Shown in pieces: positions 1-10,080 of a stretch of DNA of 64,000 bases (positions are counted from its first letter, which is position 1; each line of letters begins with the position of its first letter). Location of the stretch: NCBI RefSeq assembly GCF_017591425.1, contig NW_024465885.1, positions 34,418,501 to 34,482,500 on the forward strand, written 5' to 3'. The translations under genes and the position numbers were made by a program. Source of the DNA: Ochotona curzoniae. Taxonomy: Eukaryota > Chordata > Mammalia > Lagomorpha > Ochotonidae. Below the pieces are notes generated by a model. That model was not told the DNA's origin, ran no database searches, and saw only the letters and a program-made list of their open reading frames with translations.

Positions 1-495
1 CAAGACCTTGAGACTGTGCACCTATGCAAAAGACCAGAAGGAAGCTCCTGGCTTTTTTTTTTTTAATTGCAAAGTCAGATATACAGAGAGGAAGAAAGAT
101 AGAGGAAGATCTTCTCTGTGATGATTCACTTCCCAATTGATCGCAACTCTTGGTGCTGAGCCCATCATAAGCCAGGAGCTAGGAATTTTCTCCAGGTCTC
201 CCATGCAGGTGCAGGGTCCCAAGGCTTTGGGCCATCTTCCACTGCTTTCCCAGGTCACAAGCAGGGAGCTTGATGGGAAGCAGGGCTGCTGGGATTAGAA
301 TTGGCGCTCATACGTGATCCCCACGCATTCAAGGCAAGGACTTTCAGCCACTAGGCCACCGCACCGGGCCTGGCTCCTGGCTTTGATCAGCTAGATCTGG
401 CTTTTACAGATATTTGGACAGTAAAGCAGTGGATAAAGAACCTCTCCCTTTATCTCTCCTCTCTGTAACTCTGCCTTTCAAAGAAAATAAAGTGT
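1..495 (+). repeat. CSINE (older copy), cut by window edge and split by an inserted SINE
   Basis: The right half of a lagomorph tRNA-derived SINE. The stretch 'gaagctcctggc' at about 41-52 resumes at 373 after an inserted element, followed by a cagctagatctgg-like segment, a pyrimidine-rich tract (about 450-478) and an A-rich end near 490. The 5' head lies outside the window. Confidence 0.8.
56..372 (-). repeat. CSINE, nested in the SINE at 1-495
   Basis: A full-length SINE in reverse orientation: poly-T at the low-coordinate end, 'cagatatacagagagg', the body, and the reverse complement of the GGCCCGGTGCGG-type head at about 360-370. The 12-bp target-site duplication gctcctggcttt is present at 44-55 and 373-384, which fixes both ends. 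Confidence 0.9.
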
Positions 496-1316
496 TCATC
501 AATAAACGTCTTGCTCATTGAAAAGTTAACATACACAAACTATTAAGGAAAGCCTGAACTAAAAAGATGTTTCTCTGAGACTCTTATATAGTAATTTGCT
601 GCTTATTTATGCATTCACACATACCCTGTTAAATTTTTGTCACTGAAAATATTCCATGAATTTTAATCATGCTTAGTAAAAACTGCTGAAAGTACAGTAA
701 TTCTATGAAAACTGAAAAAAAAAATCCTGAATAACAGATATTGACATTATTGATTCATTCATTTAAGTTGATCATCCAATTCTCAATGAAAACAACTCAA
801 TAGATCATTTGACTTTTGATTGCTTTGGCAATGTAAAGCAAGGGAACATCCTTTGTCAGTTCTTCAGAGCTTCCCTGAGATTTGGTTTGATTTTTGTTCG
901 GATGGCTTCATTCTCTTTCTCCTGTGGTTGCATAATAATGAGCTGCTCCACGATTTTCATGCACTAAATTTCAAAGAATCATTTCAAAGCTTAGTGTTTC
1001 AAACTACATTGTTTAAGGCTAATGTTGGTTGCTTGCAAATACCCAGTTTTTGATTAACCTCATTTGAAGCTTCAGATTAGAGTAAAAATAAGATACTTCA
1101 TAAAAGCAAAATTGCATACATCTCTTGCATACAGAGTTACATCATATTTTTGAGGTTAAGGACAAAGCATATGCTGAAAGAAAGTCAAAGTTAAAAATTT
1201 TCACAAACTTCTTTTCATTATAAATAAGTGTTATTGAGTCTCAGTGCCTCGGACACTGGATAAATAAGACAATGGTTCAGAAGAGACAAATAACCCCAAT
1301 GACACAAAATGTATGA
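496..1316. other. AT-rich sequence, no recognised feature
   Basis: Unique-looking AT-rich DNA. The 77-codon open frame at 820-1053 has no family resemblance I recognise and no coding context. Confidence 0.6.
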
Positions 1317-1610
1317 ATTGGAGTAAACATTTGCCCTAATGGTTAATATACCTGCATCTCTCATCAGAGTGTCTGGATTTGATTCTCAGTTTCGGCTCGA
1401 GTTAGTTTCCAATTAATGCAAACCCAGGGAGGCAGTTGTAATCACTGAAGCAGTAAGTTGGCTGTCACACACCTGGGAGCCCTGCGCTGTGTTCCCAGGT
1501 AACAGTTTCAGCGATAGTTCAGACCTAAGTGTTTCTAGAACTTTGGGCAGCAAATCAATAAGGAGGAAATGTCTTTTCCCATGTCTCCTTCTCTCAGACA
1601 GATGTATACA
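1317..1610 (+). repeat. Ancient CSINE-family SINE, degenerate
   Basis: Follows the order of the older lagomorph SINE: tRNA-like head with a B-box-like 'ggatttgattctc' (about 1374-1386), a 'ttcggctc' segment (about 1391-1398), then a 'gggaggcag' body. Heavily diverged, with no clear tail. Confidence 0.6.
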
Positions 1611-3225
1611 TGACTTAACAATGCATAAGTTTGTGGGCATATTATTGAAATTAATATTAATTTTGATACTTGCTTAAAATAACGGTTAGTAGGTATGGTC
1701 TGCTTTTAGAATTGGCAGCTCATGAAAATAGTAAAAAGTGAAGAAACTTTCAATCAGATTCGTTATTGTTTTAACTTTCCTCATAAGTGCCCCTTCTGGA
1801 CCACACACAGTAGATGCTCCCCGCTATGGCATTCGTATCATTTAAAATAATATGCTGAAACATTGTGACGTGAAATGAGAGAATTTATAGGATTTTCTTG
1901 AAATATCCTGTTAGATTATTACTGGATAGGAGTATTTAAGAAATACTGTGATTTTACAATTATTGCAGCCAAGTGAGCGATCTATGGTTATCCATTATGC
2001 AATACTTTCGACATTTGGATATGTTTTATAGTATACAGCTTTTTTATGGTTTAGTATTTGCATTTGTTTCTATATTGATTGGTCCTTAAGAAAATCATGG
2101 TAAACATGGATAATGAAAAAATACATGAATTAAAAATTACAGCAAAATAAACTTGCTATAATATATTCCAAAAGGATCAAGTTTGAGGCACTTACGAGGG
2201 TAAGATAGCAATATGAGAGGATCCTGTATCAGAGCTATGCTAGGCTTGCTAAAACGAATCAAGGAAAAACACATAATCAAATTTTGGTGGAAAGTGGTGA
2301 AATTATTGATGCTTTGGGAAAAGTAAATGGGTTTAGCTCCACAAAGAAATCTACAATTTAGAAATGGATAATTCTTGAAGTATGAGACATTGTTGGAAAG
2401 GAAAGTAACAGCAGCGTTACACCATTTGTATGAATTTGTGATGGATAATCAAATCCCTCACTGATGGCTTTGATTAACAGTAAAATGGTTAGCAACAAAG
2501 CAACAGTAAACAGCATAGACACTTCTACTGCTTTAGCGCATACAATTCTGACTGAAATACTAAAACAGAACAAGCATTTTTTTCTATTGTTGTCTAAGTT
2601 GTTGTGCCCAGATCATTGACAAAAAAGAGTTTTGAAAGGAATTTTTTTGTAAGTGAAATCATCTTCCTGGAACATATCAAGATGAAGCAGAAAGTGGAGA
2701 GAGATAGAGAAAAAGAGAGATCATAATTGTACTTAGAATTATCTTGATTGAAAACAAAATTTATCATGACTAGAAATGACATGGTTAAGATTTTAGAAAT
2801 TTTGAAACATTGAAATGAATTTGTTTAACTAAGTATAAATTCAGAAAAAAATGTCTCAGGGTATATTAGGATGGAATGATAAAACATGGATAATTAGGAG
2901 TACGTAAGTTACACTAAATTTAATGTGAAGCATTTTTAAGGCATCCACAATGTTCAATATTTTATTCTGTGCTGGATGTAATATTCAGAGCTGTAAGACA
3001 ATCGACTGGCAGTCATGATGCCCAAGGAACACTAGACTTGAATTTAACACCCTGTTGTCATTTTCCCCAAGGGGTATCAGCACTGCAACAATGCTATCCT
3101 GCTTAACTTTTCAGCCAATGAAGTGTCCTCATTGTGTTAGTCAGTCTTGTGTCACAATTTGATGTTTCTGTCCATGAAGGACTTCATATCTAATGGTTCC
3201 AAAAGTGTGTGGACAAATGAAATTA
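1611..3225. other. AT-rich sequence, no recognised gene or element
   Basis: No recognisable SINE, L1 or coding region. A short GA-rich run lies at about 2695-2722. Two short minus-strand open frames (2358-2573, 2594-2782) show no family motifs. Confidence 0.6.
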
Positions 3226-3239
3226 AAAGATACATTTAG

Positions 3240-3546
3240 GTACCTGGCACAGTAACCAAGTGGCTAAAAGTACTCACCTTGTGAGCCCAGATCCCATATG
3301 GACACAGGTTCATATCCCATCCAGCTCCATGCTTGTGGTCAGGGAAAGCAATCGAGGATGGCCCAAAGCCCAGGAACTCTGCACCCACGTGGGAGATCTG
3401 GAAGAAGCCCCTGGATCTTGGCTGCAGATCAGCTTAGCTCCAGCCATTGCGGTCACTTGGGGAGTGAATCAGCGGATGGAATAGCTTTCTCTCTGTATCT
3501 CCTTTACTCTGTAGATCTGACTTTATGGTTAAAAAAAAAAGTAAAT
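3240..3546 (+). repeat. CSINE, full length
   Basis: Head 'tacctggcacagtaaccaag', body and A-rich tail near 3530-3546. A 14-bp target-site duplication (aaagatayatttag, one mismatch) is at 3226-3239 and 3547-3560. Confidence 0.9.
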
Positions 3547-3560
3547 AAAGATATATTTAG

Positions 3561-4236
3561 TTTGCACAAAGATACAGTGCAATAGGTCCCAAGAAATTAG
3601 TGTATATAAAGCAGTGCATTCTTCTTTCATAAAATATTGAATTCATTTAACAATGCATTTCTCAGAATTTATTCATGTTGATAAGTGAAACATGATTTTA
3701 TAATTCTGTAGTATGCCGGATTTTGAGTTCTTTGTATTTGACAACATTTTTCATCTATAATGTCTGCAATCCAGTAGATAATACATGTGCACATATAAGA
3801 TAAGTAACCCATATTACACGAGTTGTCTTAGGGAATAAGAAGTGTTTAAAGCACAGTACACATATGTTGAACAAAAGCTTTCCTTAACTATTCCTTTCCC
3901 TGATACTCTCAAAAATTTTCAAAAAGCATAATTTACATCATTACATTTTGGAGGAGCATGGAAAAAATGCCGACATAAAACTTCAGTACAGTTTTCAGAG
4001 AACTGTGCAGTTCTGTGGACAGGTCACATTTAGTTTTCCCTCTGCCTGAACAGTCTACTGTCTATCAGATTGAGTAAACCTGTTTTATTTTCCACATTGT
4101 TCAAATTTCCTCAAAAGTACTGAAGAACAAACCAAATCCAGAATAATCATGATCAGTTATCAATAGTTATCTTACCTATAGTTAAAATCGCGATGAACTG
4201 CCCATGATTATGAGATTTAAAAAAAAATTCCTTTTT
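3561..4236. other. AT-rich sequence, no recognised feature
   Basis: No gene or repeat recognised between two SINEs. Confidence 0.6.
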
Positions 4237-4579
4237 GGGCCCAGTGCACTAACCTAGTGGATGAAGTCCTCTCACTGGCTAAAAGTCCTAATCTTGCATG
4301 CACAGGGTCCCATATGGCCTCCAGTTTGCGTCCCAGCAGCCTTGCTTCCCATCCAGCTCCCTGCTTGTGGCCTGGGAAAGCAGTCCAGGATGGACCAAAG
4401 CCTTGGGACCCTGCACCTGCGTGGGAAACATGGAAGAAGCTCCTGGCTCCTGGCTTTGGACTTACTCAGCACTGACCATTGCGCTCACTTGGCAAGTGAA
4501 CTGACAGATCTTTCTCTCTGTCTCTCTTCCTCTCTGTATATCTGACTTGCCAATAAAAATGAATAAATCTTAAAAAAAA
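4237..4579 (+). repeat. CSINE, full length, with a duplicated head segment
   Basis: Starts gggcccagtgcac and ends with an AATAAATCTTA-rich tail. The 5' part contains two 'aagtcct' motifs (about 4264 and 4282), so it is slightly longer than usual. Flanked by an approximate A-run/ATTC target duplication. Confidence 0.9.
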
Positions 4580-4784
4580 TTCTGCTTCCTGACCTTTGGA
4601 CAATACAATATTCATGAATTACAAAAACTATCACATTTACAATTATAAATAATTTATAATTAAAAGTACAGAAATTAGGAATAGTGGCAAAAATTAGTGA
4701 TAAAAGGTACATATTCTACCAATTTTATGTGCAAAATTTTTTCTTGCATGAAATACTCATGCACTTGCTTTTTTTGTACATTTC

Positions 4785-4890
4785 TTTTTTTTTTTATTGT
4801 TGTTTACAATGTATTATGTGGTACAGTTTTATAGGTGCTGGGGATTTCTCCCACCCCCCCATACCCCTCCCCCCATTGTGGATTCCTCTA
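4785..4890 (-). mobile_element. L1 3' UTR fragment (3'-most ~100 bp)
   Basis: The reverse complement matches the end of the L1 at 59.5 kb: the G-rich run (plus-strand caccccccc...cccctcccccc), 'gtacagttttataggtgctgggg' and a T-rich low end. Truncated at about 4890. Confidence 0.8.
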
Positions 4891-4923
4891 ACTTAAGAGC
4901 TTTTGTTTGCTTGTTTGTTTTTG

Positions 4924-5125
4924 AAGAGCCTTAAGGCTCTTTTACAGGTCTTAAAGAGCTCTGGGCTGTCCTCAGCTGCTTTCCCAGGCCACAAGCAGAG
5001 AGCTGAATGTGAAGCAGGGCAGCCAGGATCAGAACTGATACCTGTATCCGAACCAATCCCGGCAATGGCAAGGCAAGGATCACTAGGCTACCACTAGGCT
5101 ACCACTAGGCTACTGTGCCAGGCCC
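4924..5125 (-). repeat. CSINE, 3'-truncated, with an 11-bp head triplication
   Basis: Reverse-oriented SINE that lacks its 3' pyrimidine-rich part; the left boundary coincides with an 18-bp palindrome at 4924-4941. In the tRNA-like head the 11-mer cactaggctac is repeated exactly three times (5081-5091, 5092-5102, 5103-5113). The head ends tgtgccaggccc. Confidence 0.85.
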
Positions 5126-6646
5126 AGATAAAAGCATTTGTAAAAAATGATAAGGAGAATTTGCATTTTAAAGCCCAGAACATATTTAACTTAGCATCAA
5201 GCAAGCTGTATAGTTATGTTCTTGTAAATTGTAACTTTCATCAATTATAATTTTGTTACTTTGAGTGGGGATCTAAGATTATTTAAATGGTATGGGCCAA
5301 TTCATAATTGAGTTTGAACGTGCACCAAGGTAGACATTATTATATAATAATTCTCTTGTTGTGCCTTTTAAGAAATTATTTTGATACTATAAATTAGTAT
5401 GAGTACATATTGCGCATCAAAATAAACATACATATTCTCTGTTACATGCTAAATTCCCTGAAGATATTTGCCTTGCCATTTACAGTTATTTTGGCCTCCA
5501 TTCTTGGTAGCAGATGTGGCAGGAAAAAACAGATGCAAACAGGAGACAATGGAGTTTTCTGATGAGAGAGTTTGAACTTAGAAGTGTTTTAGAAAACGGC
5601 TAAAGTGCAAAGTTACACTAGGTCCCTCAAATAAAAATGATGTAAACCCACAGATGACAGTTTAATGGGTTTAGTCAGGAGGATGGGGCTATATAATATC
5701 AAGATAAATGTGTTGAATTCCATGGATAGATTCAGTTACTGACTCTACAGATCAATAATGGCAATCATGATGATGATTTACTGTTAGGGAAACATATTTT
5801 GGTGGTAACTAGGGCTTGTCTGACAATGCATATTCAAGAGATAGATTGAATGCCCTGGAATGTTAACCTTGTCACTGATGATTTTAGTATTTTTCTGAGA
5901 TGAGGCTTAAAATAGACTCTATCTCAGAATTGTTTTTGCATAAAAATATTTAGATGTGTTGATTCTAGCTAAAAATTTTAGTATGTTTCAAACAAGCATA
6001 GTATTATAAGATAAAATGGCATCATTCAGAAGGTCCACTATTAATTTTTTCTTCTGTTAAAAGAAATGTTACTATAAATTAGAAAATAATATATAACTCT
6101 ACTAAGTGTATTAAAACAGAGAAAATAACATTGAAGAATATTCATTATGCTGAAATTGAAAAATGATATATTACATTATATTCAGGGAAGACATCAAGAT
6201 TGTGTGAAATTGGACACCACTGTATCTGTTAAGAAAATAATTGTTGACATTTTTCCTGTAAGAAAAATTGCACTTATTTATATGGAGATTGGCAAAAATG
6301 CAATTAATCAAAGTTCTTATTTCCCAGTAATTGAAAGTCTAGGCTACTTCCTCACCAACAAGGAAAAAAAACGAACATTCAGAACTTTATTCCTTGAAGT
6401 ACTTGATTTTCAAACTGGGGATATTTTATGTCTCCCTTATTCCTTGCAATATTATTGCATAAAATACTGCACAATAATTTAAACGTTTTGTGTAGGAAAG
6501 CTCATTTCACAGGATATTTTAATCAATCAGCCTGCATTTGTTACTCTTCTCACAGATACAAATACGTGCTTGAACATGTCTACATAGCAAATACATGGTT
6601 CTTACTGGGATGTTCTGGTATGGGTGGACATCTTAATTGGGGATCC
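5126..6646. other. AT-rich sequence, no recognised feature
   Basis: No recognisable repeat. The open frame at 6147-6482 (111 codons) has low-complexity AT-driven composition and no motif I recognise; I do not call it a gene. Confidence 0.55.
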
Positions 6647-7321
6647 TTTTTTTTTACATTTTATATTTATTATTATTATTATCATTTTATGATACAGTTC
6701 CATAAGCTCCAAGGATTCCCCCTATCCCTGTCCCAATCCCTCCTCCACTAGTTCGTCTATATCATTACTAATATATAGTTCTTCATACTCAGTCATATGT
6801 CCATCATTGCAGACATGGACAATGGCAGAGAGTCCAGAATTCTATTGTCAAGATATAATAAACAGTTTCATTGTTAAGTCCATCTTTGGGAGCAGAGATG
6901 CACACTACATTGTATCCTCACATCTGGATATGTTAGTCTCCACTTCATAACTACTGTATATCCCATCAAATGAAAAGTCACAGTATAAAATCAACAATAG
7001 GAAGAAAAATAGAAATTTATAATGTCATGAAGTTAAATAACATGTTACTAGATATGACAGTCTCTATTGCACAGCTACTATACATCCCCTTAAATGAAAA
7101 GCCACAAAACAAAATCAAAAATAGGAAGAGAAAAGAAATTAACACCACCATGAAATTAAATAACCTGTTACTAAATGACTAACGTGTAGCTGAAGAAATG
7201 AAAATCAAAAACCTTCTTGCAGAAAATGATACTACTGTATGATCCATGACATTGAATAATTTCATTAGAAAAAACTGCTTTGAAGAGATGAAACTAACAG
7301 AGAACAACAAAATCCATAAAA
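6647..7321 (-). mobile_element. 3' UTR of the HAL1-like element
   Basis: Contains two diverged 'tgaaaagycacaa' blocks (about 6970 and 7095) separated by about 125 bp, each followed by an A-rich 'aaaatcaacaatagga'-like segment. This suggests an internal duplication of the 3' UTR. The G-rich/C-rich pre-tail block (about 6713-6750) resembles other lagomorph L1 3' ends in the window. Matches 23826-24505 in order. Confidence 0.75.
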
Positions 7322-7483
7322 TACAGTTTCCCCTCATCTTTGTTGGTGAAATGTGTCTCTTCTAGACAGCTAATAGGTGGGTTTTGTTTTTTTAATTGAG
7401 TCTACTAATCTATGACATTTGATTGAACTTAAGACATTTACATTCAGGGTTAATATGTATGGATGGTACTTTGGTCCTGTCAT
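7322..7483 (-). pseudogene. L1 ORF2 N-terminal remnant (~50 codons)
   Basis: A minus-strand ATG at 7483 follows ORF1 by about 58 bp. The translation begins MTGPKYHPYILTLNVN, matching the N-terminal endonuclease signature of L1 ORF2 (LTLNINGLNS-type), then decays through a 'HQQR'-like point and stops matching at about 7322, where 3' UTR sequence begins. It lacks almost all of the endonuclease and the whole reverse transcriptase, so it cannot encode a functional ORF2p. Confidence 0.75.
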
Positions 7484-7541
7484 TTTAGGAATGGGTTGTT
7501 CACTGGTTTAGTTTTCCGTTGTCATTTTACTGGGATGTTCT

Positions 7542-8911
7542 TCACATTTGCCTTTGGTTTTGATAGCTATTATTCCTCTTTTCTGTCAAGAGAACATCTT
7601 GAAGCATCATTTGTAGGACAGGTTTGGAAGAGGCAAATACTTTTAACTTTCCATTATTGTGGACAATTCTATTTCATTTTCAAAGACAAAAGAAAGCTTT
7701 GCTGGATTTGTTATCCCAGGCTGATATATTTTTTTTTTTTCTTTTAGGATCTGGAATATGTCACTCCATTTTTCTCTTGCCTGTAGAGTTTCCTGTGAGG
7801 GATCCCCTGTGAGTTTAATCGACATTCCTTTATATGTCAATTGATTTTTTTAAAGATTTATTTTTATTATTTTTTTATTGGAAAGGCAGATAAACAGAGA
7901 AGAGAGACAGAGAAGAAGATCTTCGGTCTGATGATTCACTCCCCAAGTGAGCGCAACGGCCGATGCTACACCAATCCAAAGCCAGGAGCCTCTTCCGGGT
8001 CTCCGACGTGGGTGCAGGGTCCCAAGGCTTTGGGCCGTCCTCGACTGCTTTCCTAGGCCACAAGCAGGGAGCTGGAAGGGAAGCGGGGCAGCCAGAATAG
8101 AACAGGCGCCCATATGGGATCCCGGGCGTGCAAGGCGAGGACCTTAACCACTGTGCCATCGCTCCGGGGCCCATCAATTGATTTTTTTCAAGGGGACATT
8201 TAAGGATCTTTTCCTTAAGTTCAATTGAAGAAGGCTTGATGATCGTGTGTCGCAGTGAAAATCGCTTTTGATCAGGCCTGTTGGGACTTCTGTGCCCCTC
8301 CTGAATCTTGTTTCCCAATTCTTTCTCTAGATTAGTGAACTTTTCCTTTATTATTTCATTAAATATATTTGTAAAACCATTTTGTCTTTCTGCACCTTCT
8401 GGGACTCCAATAACCCTTATATTTGGACTCTTAAAAGTGTCTTTCAATTCTTGAATACTTTTTTTGGCCTGATCCAGCTCTGCTTCCAGCTTTTTGTTTG
8501 CTTTCCCCTGATGACAGAAAATATCTTTCACTTTTGAGATTCTTTCTTCTGCTTGCTTCATTCTATTTTGGAGACTCTCCACTGTACTTTTAATTTGCTC
8601 TATTGTGTTCTTAATATCTATATATCAACCTTAATTTGCTTTCTTGCTGCTATTGCTTGTGTAAAATATTCCTCAAATTCATTGAACTCTTGTATGTGCT
8701 TCTCATTTTTTATCAGAAGCTTTAAAATGAGTTTTCTGAATTCTGTCTCGATGTCTTCCTCAGTGACTCTGAGGTTGGCATAGGGTGTTGCTCCTTTGCA
8801 GGGAAGTTTTTGGTAATATTCATTGTGCCTTTGTCTCTTCTTTTGCTCTTGGTCATTGTACTTCTGGTTATCAGAGTCTTCTCCTTGGGGCAGGTTTCTA
8901 AGCTGTGTCAC
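7542..8911 (-). pseudogene. L1 ORF1 (RNA-binding chaperone) of the HAL1-like element, broken
   Basis: L1 ORF1p is a trimeric coiled-coil RNA-binding protein that coats L1 RNA in cytoplasmic RNPs. Three blocks are visible. N-terminal/coiled-coil: ATG at 8911, charged and Glu/Lys-rich, stop at 8618. Coiled coil and RRM region: MESLQNRMKQAEERISKVKD at 8582 downwards, followed by the family landmark NIRVIGVPEG. C-terminal domain after the SINE: a KWSDIFQILKEKK segment and a PAKLSF motif ending at 7643, then a shifted-frame end with a stop at 7542. Removing the 337-bp SINE insertion plus duplication leaves about 1,033 bp (~344 codons), close to a complete L1 ORF1 (about 340-370 aa in mammals). A frameshift near 8600, another near 7643 and the SINE show that it is dead. 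Upstream is the element's 5' leader; downstream is the ORF2 remnant. Confidence 0.85.
7851..8173 (-). repeat. CSINE, full length, young, inside L1 ORF1
   Basis: Near-consensus SINE in reverse: 'ttattggaaaggcagata', gatcttcggtctgatgattc, and a head ending cgctccggggccc. The 14-bp target-site duplication tcaattgatttttt is at 7837-7850 and 8174-8187. The 235-codon minus-strand frame across the upper boundary is an L1-SINE chimera, not a gene. Confidence 0.95.
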
Positions 8912-10080
8912 CCACAGGACTACAGTTTGATTTTACTTATTGCAGTTGGTACCCAACTCTTTGCTTGCAGCCACTTGTGCCAATCCCTCCATCACGTTCC
9001 AGATCTGGGTTCTTATGCTTGATTTCCACAAAGAACTCCATAGCTCCAACTCCTGGCTCACCAGTCTCCACCTCCTGTGATACCGTGCTAAGGCTGCACC
9101 ATTGTGTATACAACCTTTTCTCACTTCTGGTTGGAGCAGGTCCCAGGATTAAGGAGACACCAGGTATCTTTAAGAGCTAGGTTGTTGGTGTTGTTGATCT
9201 TGCCAGAACCTGTTGGACCTTAGGTCGGGGTGACACACAGAACTATTTTGACCCATTTGATGCCACAGTTGGTATTATTTTCCTGTGGGACCAGTACAAT
9301 CCAGTGATCTCAGTGACTTCTTGTGAGCTCAGCACATGTGCAGTTCATTGCTGTCCCCTGCAGTGCTAAAGCTTTTGCCACGGTGTACAAAATGGTGCCT
9401 AAGGTGCAACTACTAGAGTTCTTAATCTGGCCATCATGTCTGAGGGCTACTCAGACCTGTCTTGGGTGGAACCTATAGAATGCCACGTATTCAGTTCACT
9501 GAGTCAGAAATGAGTTCACTCCCAGCTCAGCATATGCTCAGTCCTTTCTCTTGCTTTTGTCTTCTTAAGCAAAATGACGTCAAATTCAGCTCTAGGGGGC
9601 TGACTGGGCTAGGACATCCACCCTGTTCTTGCACTGCCCTTCTGGGATCTGCTGCTGTGTCTCTGCTCCTGGTTAAATCAAATGGACCAGCAGGATGGAC
9701 AGTTGTTTGTCTGGGTTCATCTTCCAAGCTCCCAGTGAAAGTCTCTTCCCACCTGGTTACTGGTAGAGTTCCAGCTGCCGGTAGAGTTCAGATCGCTGTT
9801 CACTGAATGCTGCTGGTGTATCCATCACTGCAACACCACACCATTGTGTCCAATGCTTTCCTGTGTCTGTCAGTCTCCAGGTGCCCCTATGCTGCCATTC
9901 TGTCCTCTCCTATTTCCTGGAATGTGTCCTCTCTGCTTCATCCTGATTAAATGTTTTTCTGTCCATTTAAACATGTTCTTATCCTATTCCGCCAATTTTG
10001 ATTCTCTCCAAATGGGGCTCTTGATCTCATTACCTCAACATCTTTCATTTCTCTTTGCGTTTGGTTCCTGAAATGCGAAA
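8912..10080 (-). promoter_or_regulatory. 5' UTR / leader of the HAL1-like element (upper end uncertain)
   Basis: About 1 kb of GC-richer sequence immediately upstream of the ORF1 ATG, contrasting with the AT-rich flank beyond about 10080. By position it should hold the internal Pol II promoter of the element; this is inference. The short open frames here (9462-9806, 9527-9727) are not recognised as genes. The exact 5' end could not be fixed. Confidence 0.5.

Larger units (their letters stand above)
6647..10080 (-). mobile_element. HAL1-like (ORF2-deleted) L1 retrotransposon, near full length
   Basis: Read on the minus strand the element has, in order: a GC-richer 5' leader (from about 10080, upper boundary uncertain, to 8912), an L1 ORF1 (8911-7542), a spacer of about 58 bp, the first ~50 codons of L1 ORF2 (7483 to about 7322), then directly an L1-type 3' UTR ending in a (TAA)n/A-rich tail at 6647. 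The reverse transcriptase, the cysteine-rich region and most of the endonuclease are absent. The same ORF2-to-3' UTR junction recurs at 23.8-25.2 kb. Known family type: half-L1 (HAL1) elements, which keep ORF1 and lose ORF2. A young CSINE at 7851-8173 interrupts ORF1, so the element predates that SINE. No clear target duplication was found. Confidence 0.8.

Noticed and set aside
6147..6482. 111-codon open frame
   Set aside because: AT-driven composition, no recognisable domain and no promoter or splice context; consistent with chance.
7875..8582. 235-codon minus-strand open frame as a candidate host gene
   Set aside because: The first half is L1 ORF1 (NIRVIGVPEG landmark) and the second half is a reverse-oriented SINE with a target duplication at the boundary; it is a chance fusion.
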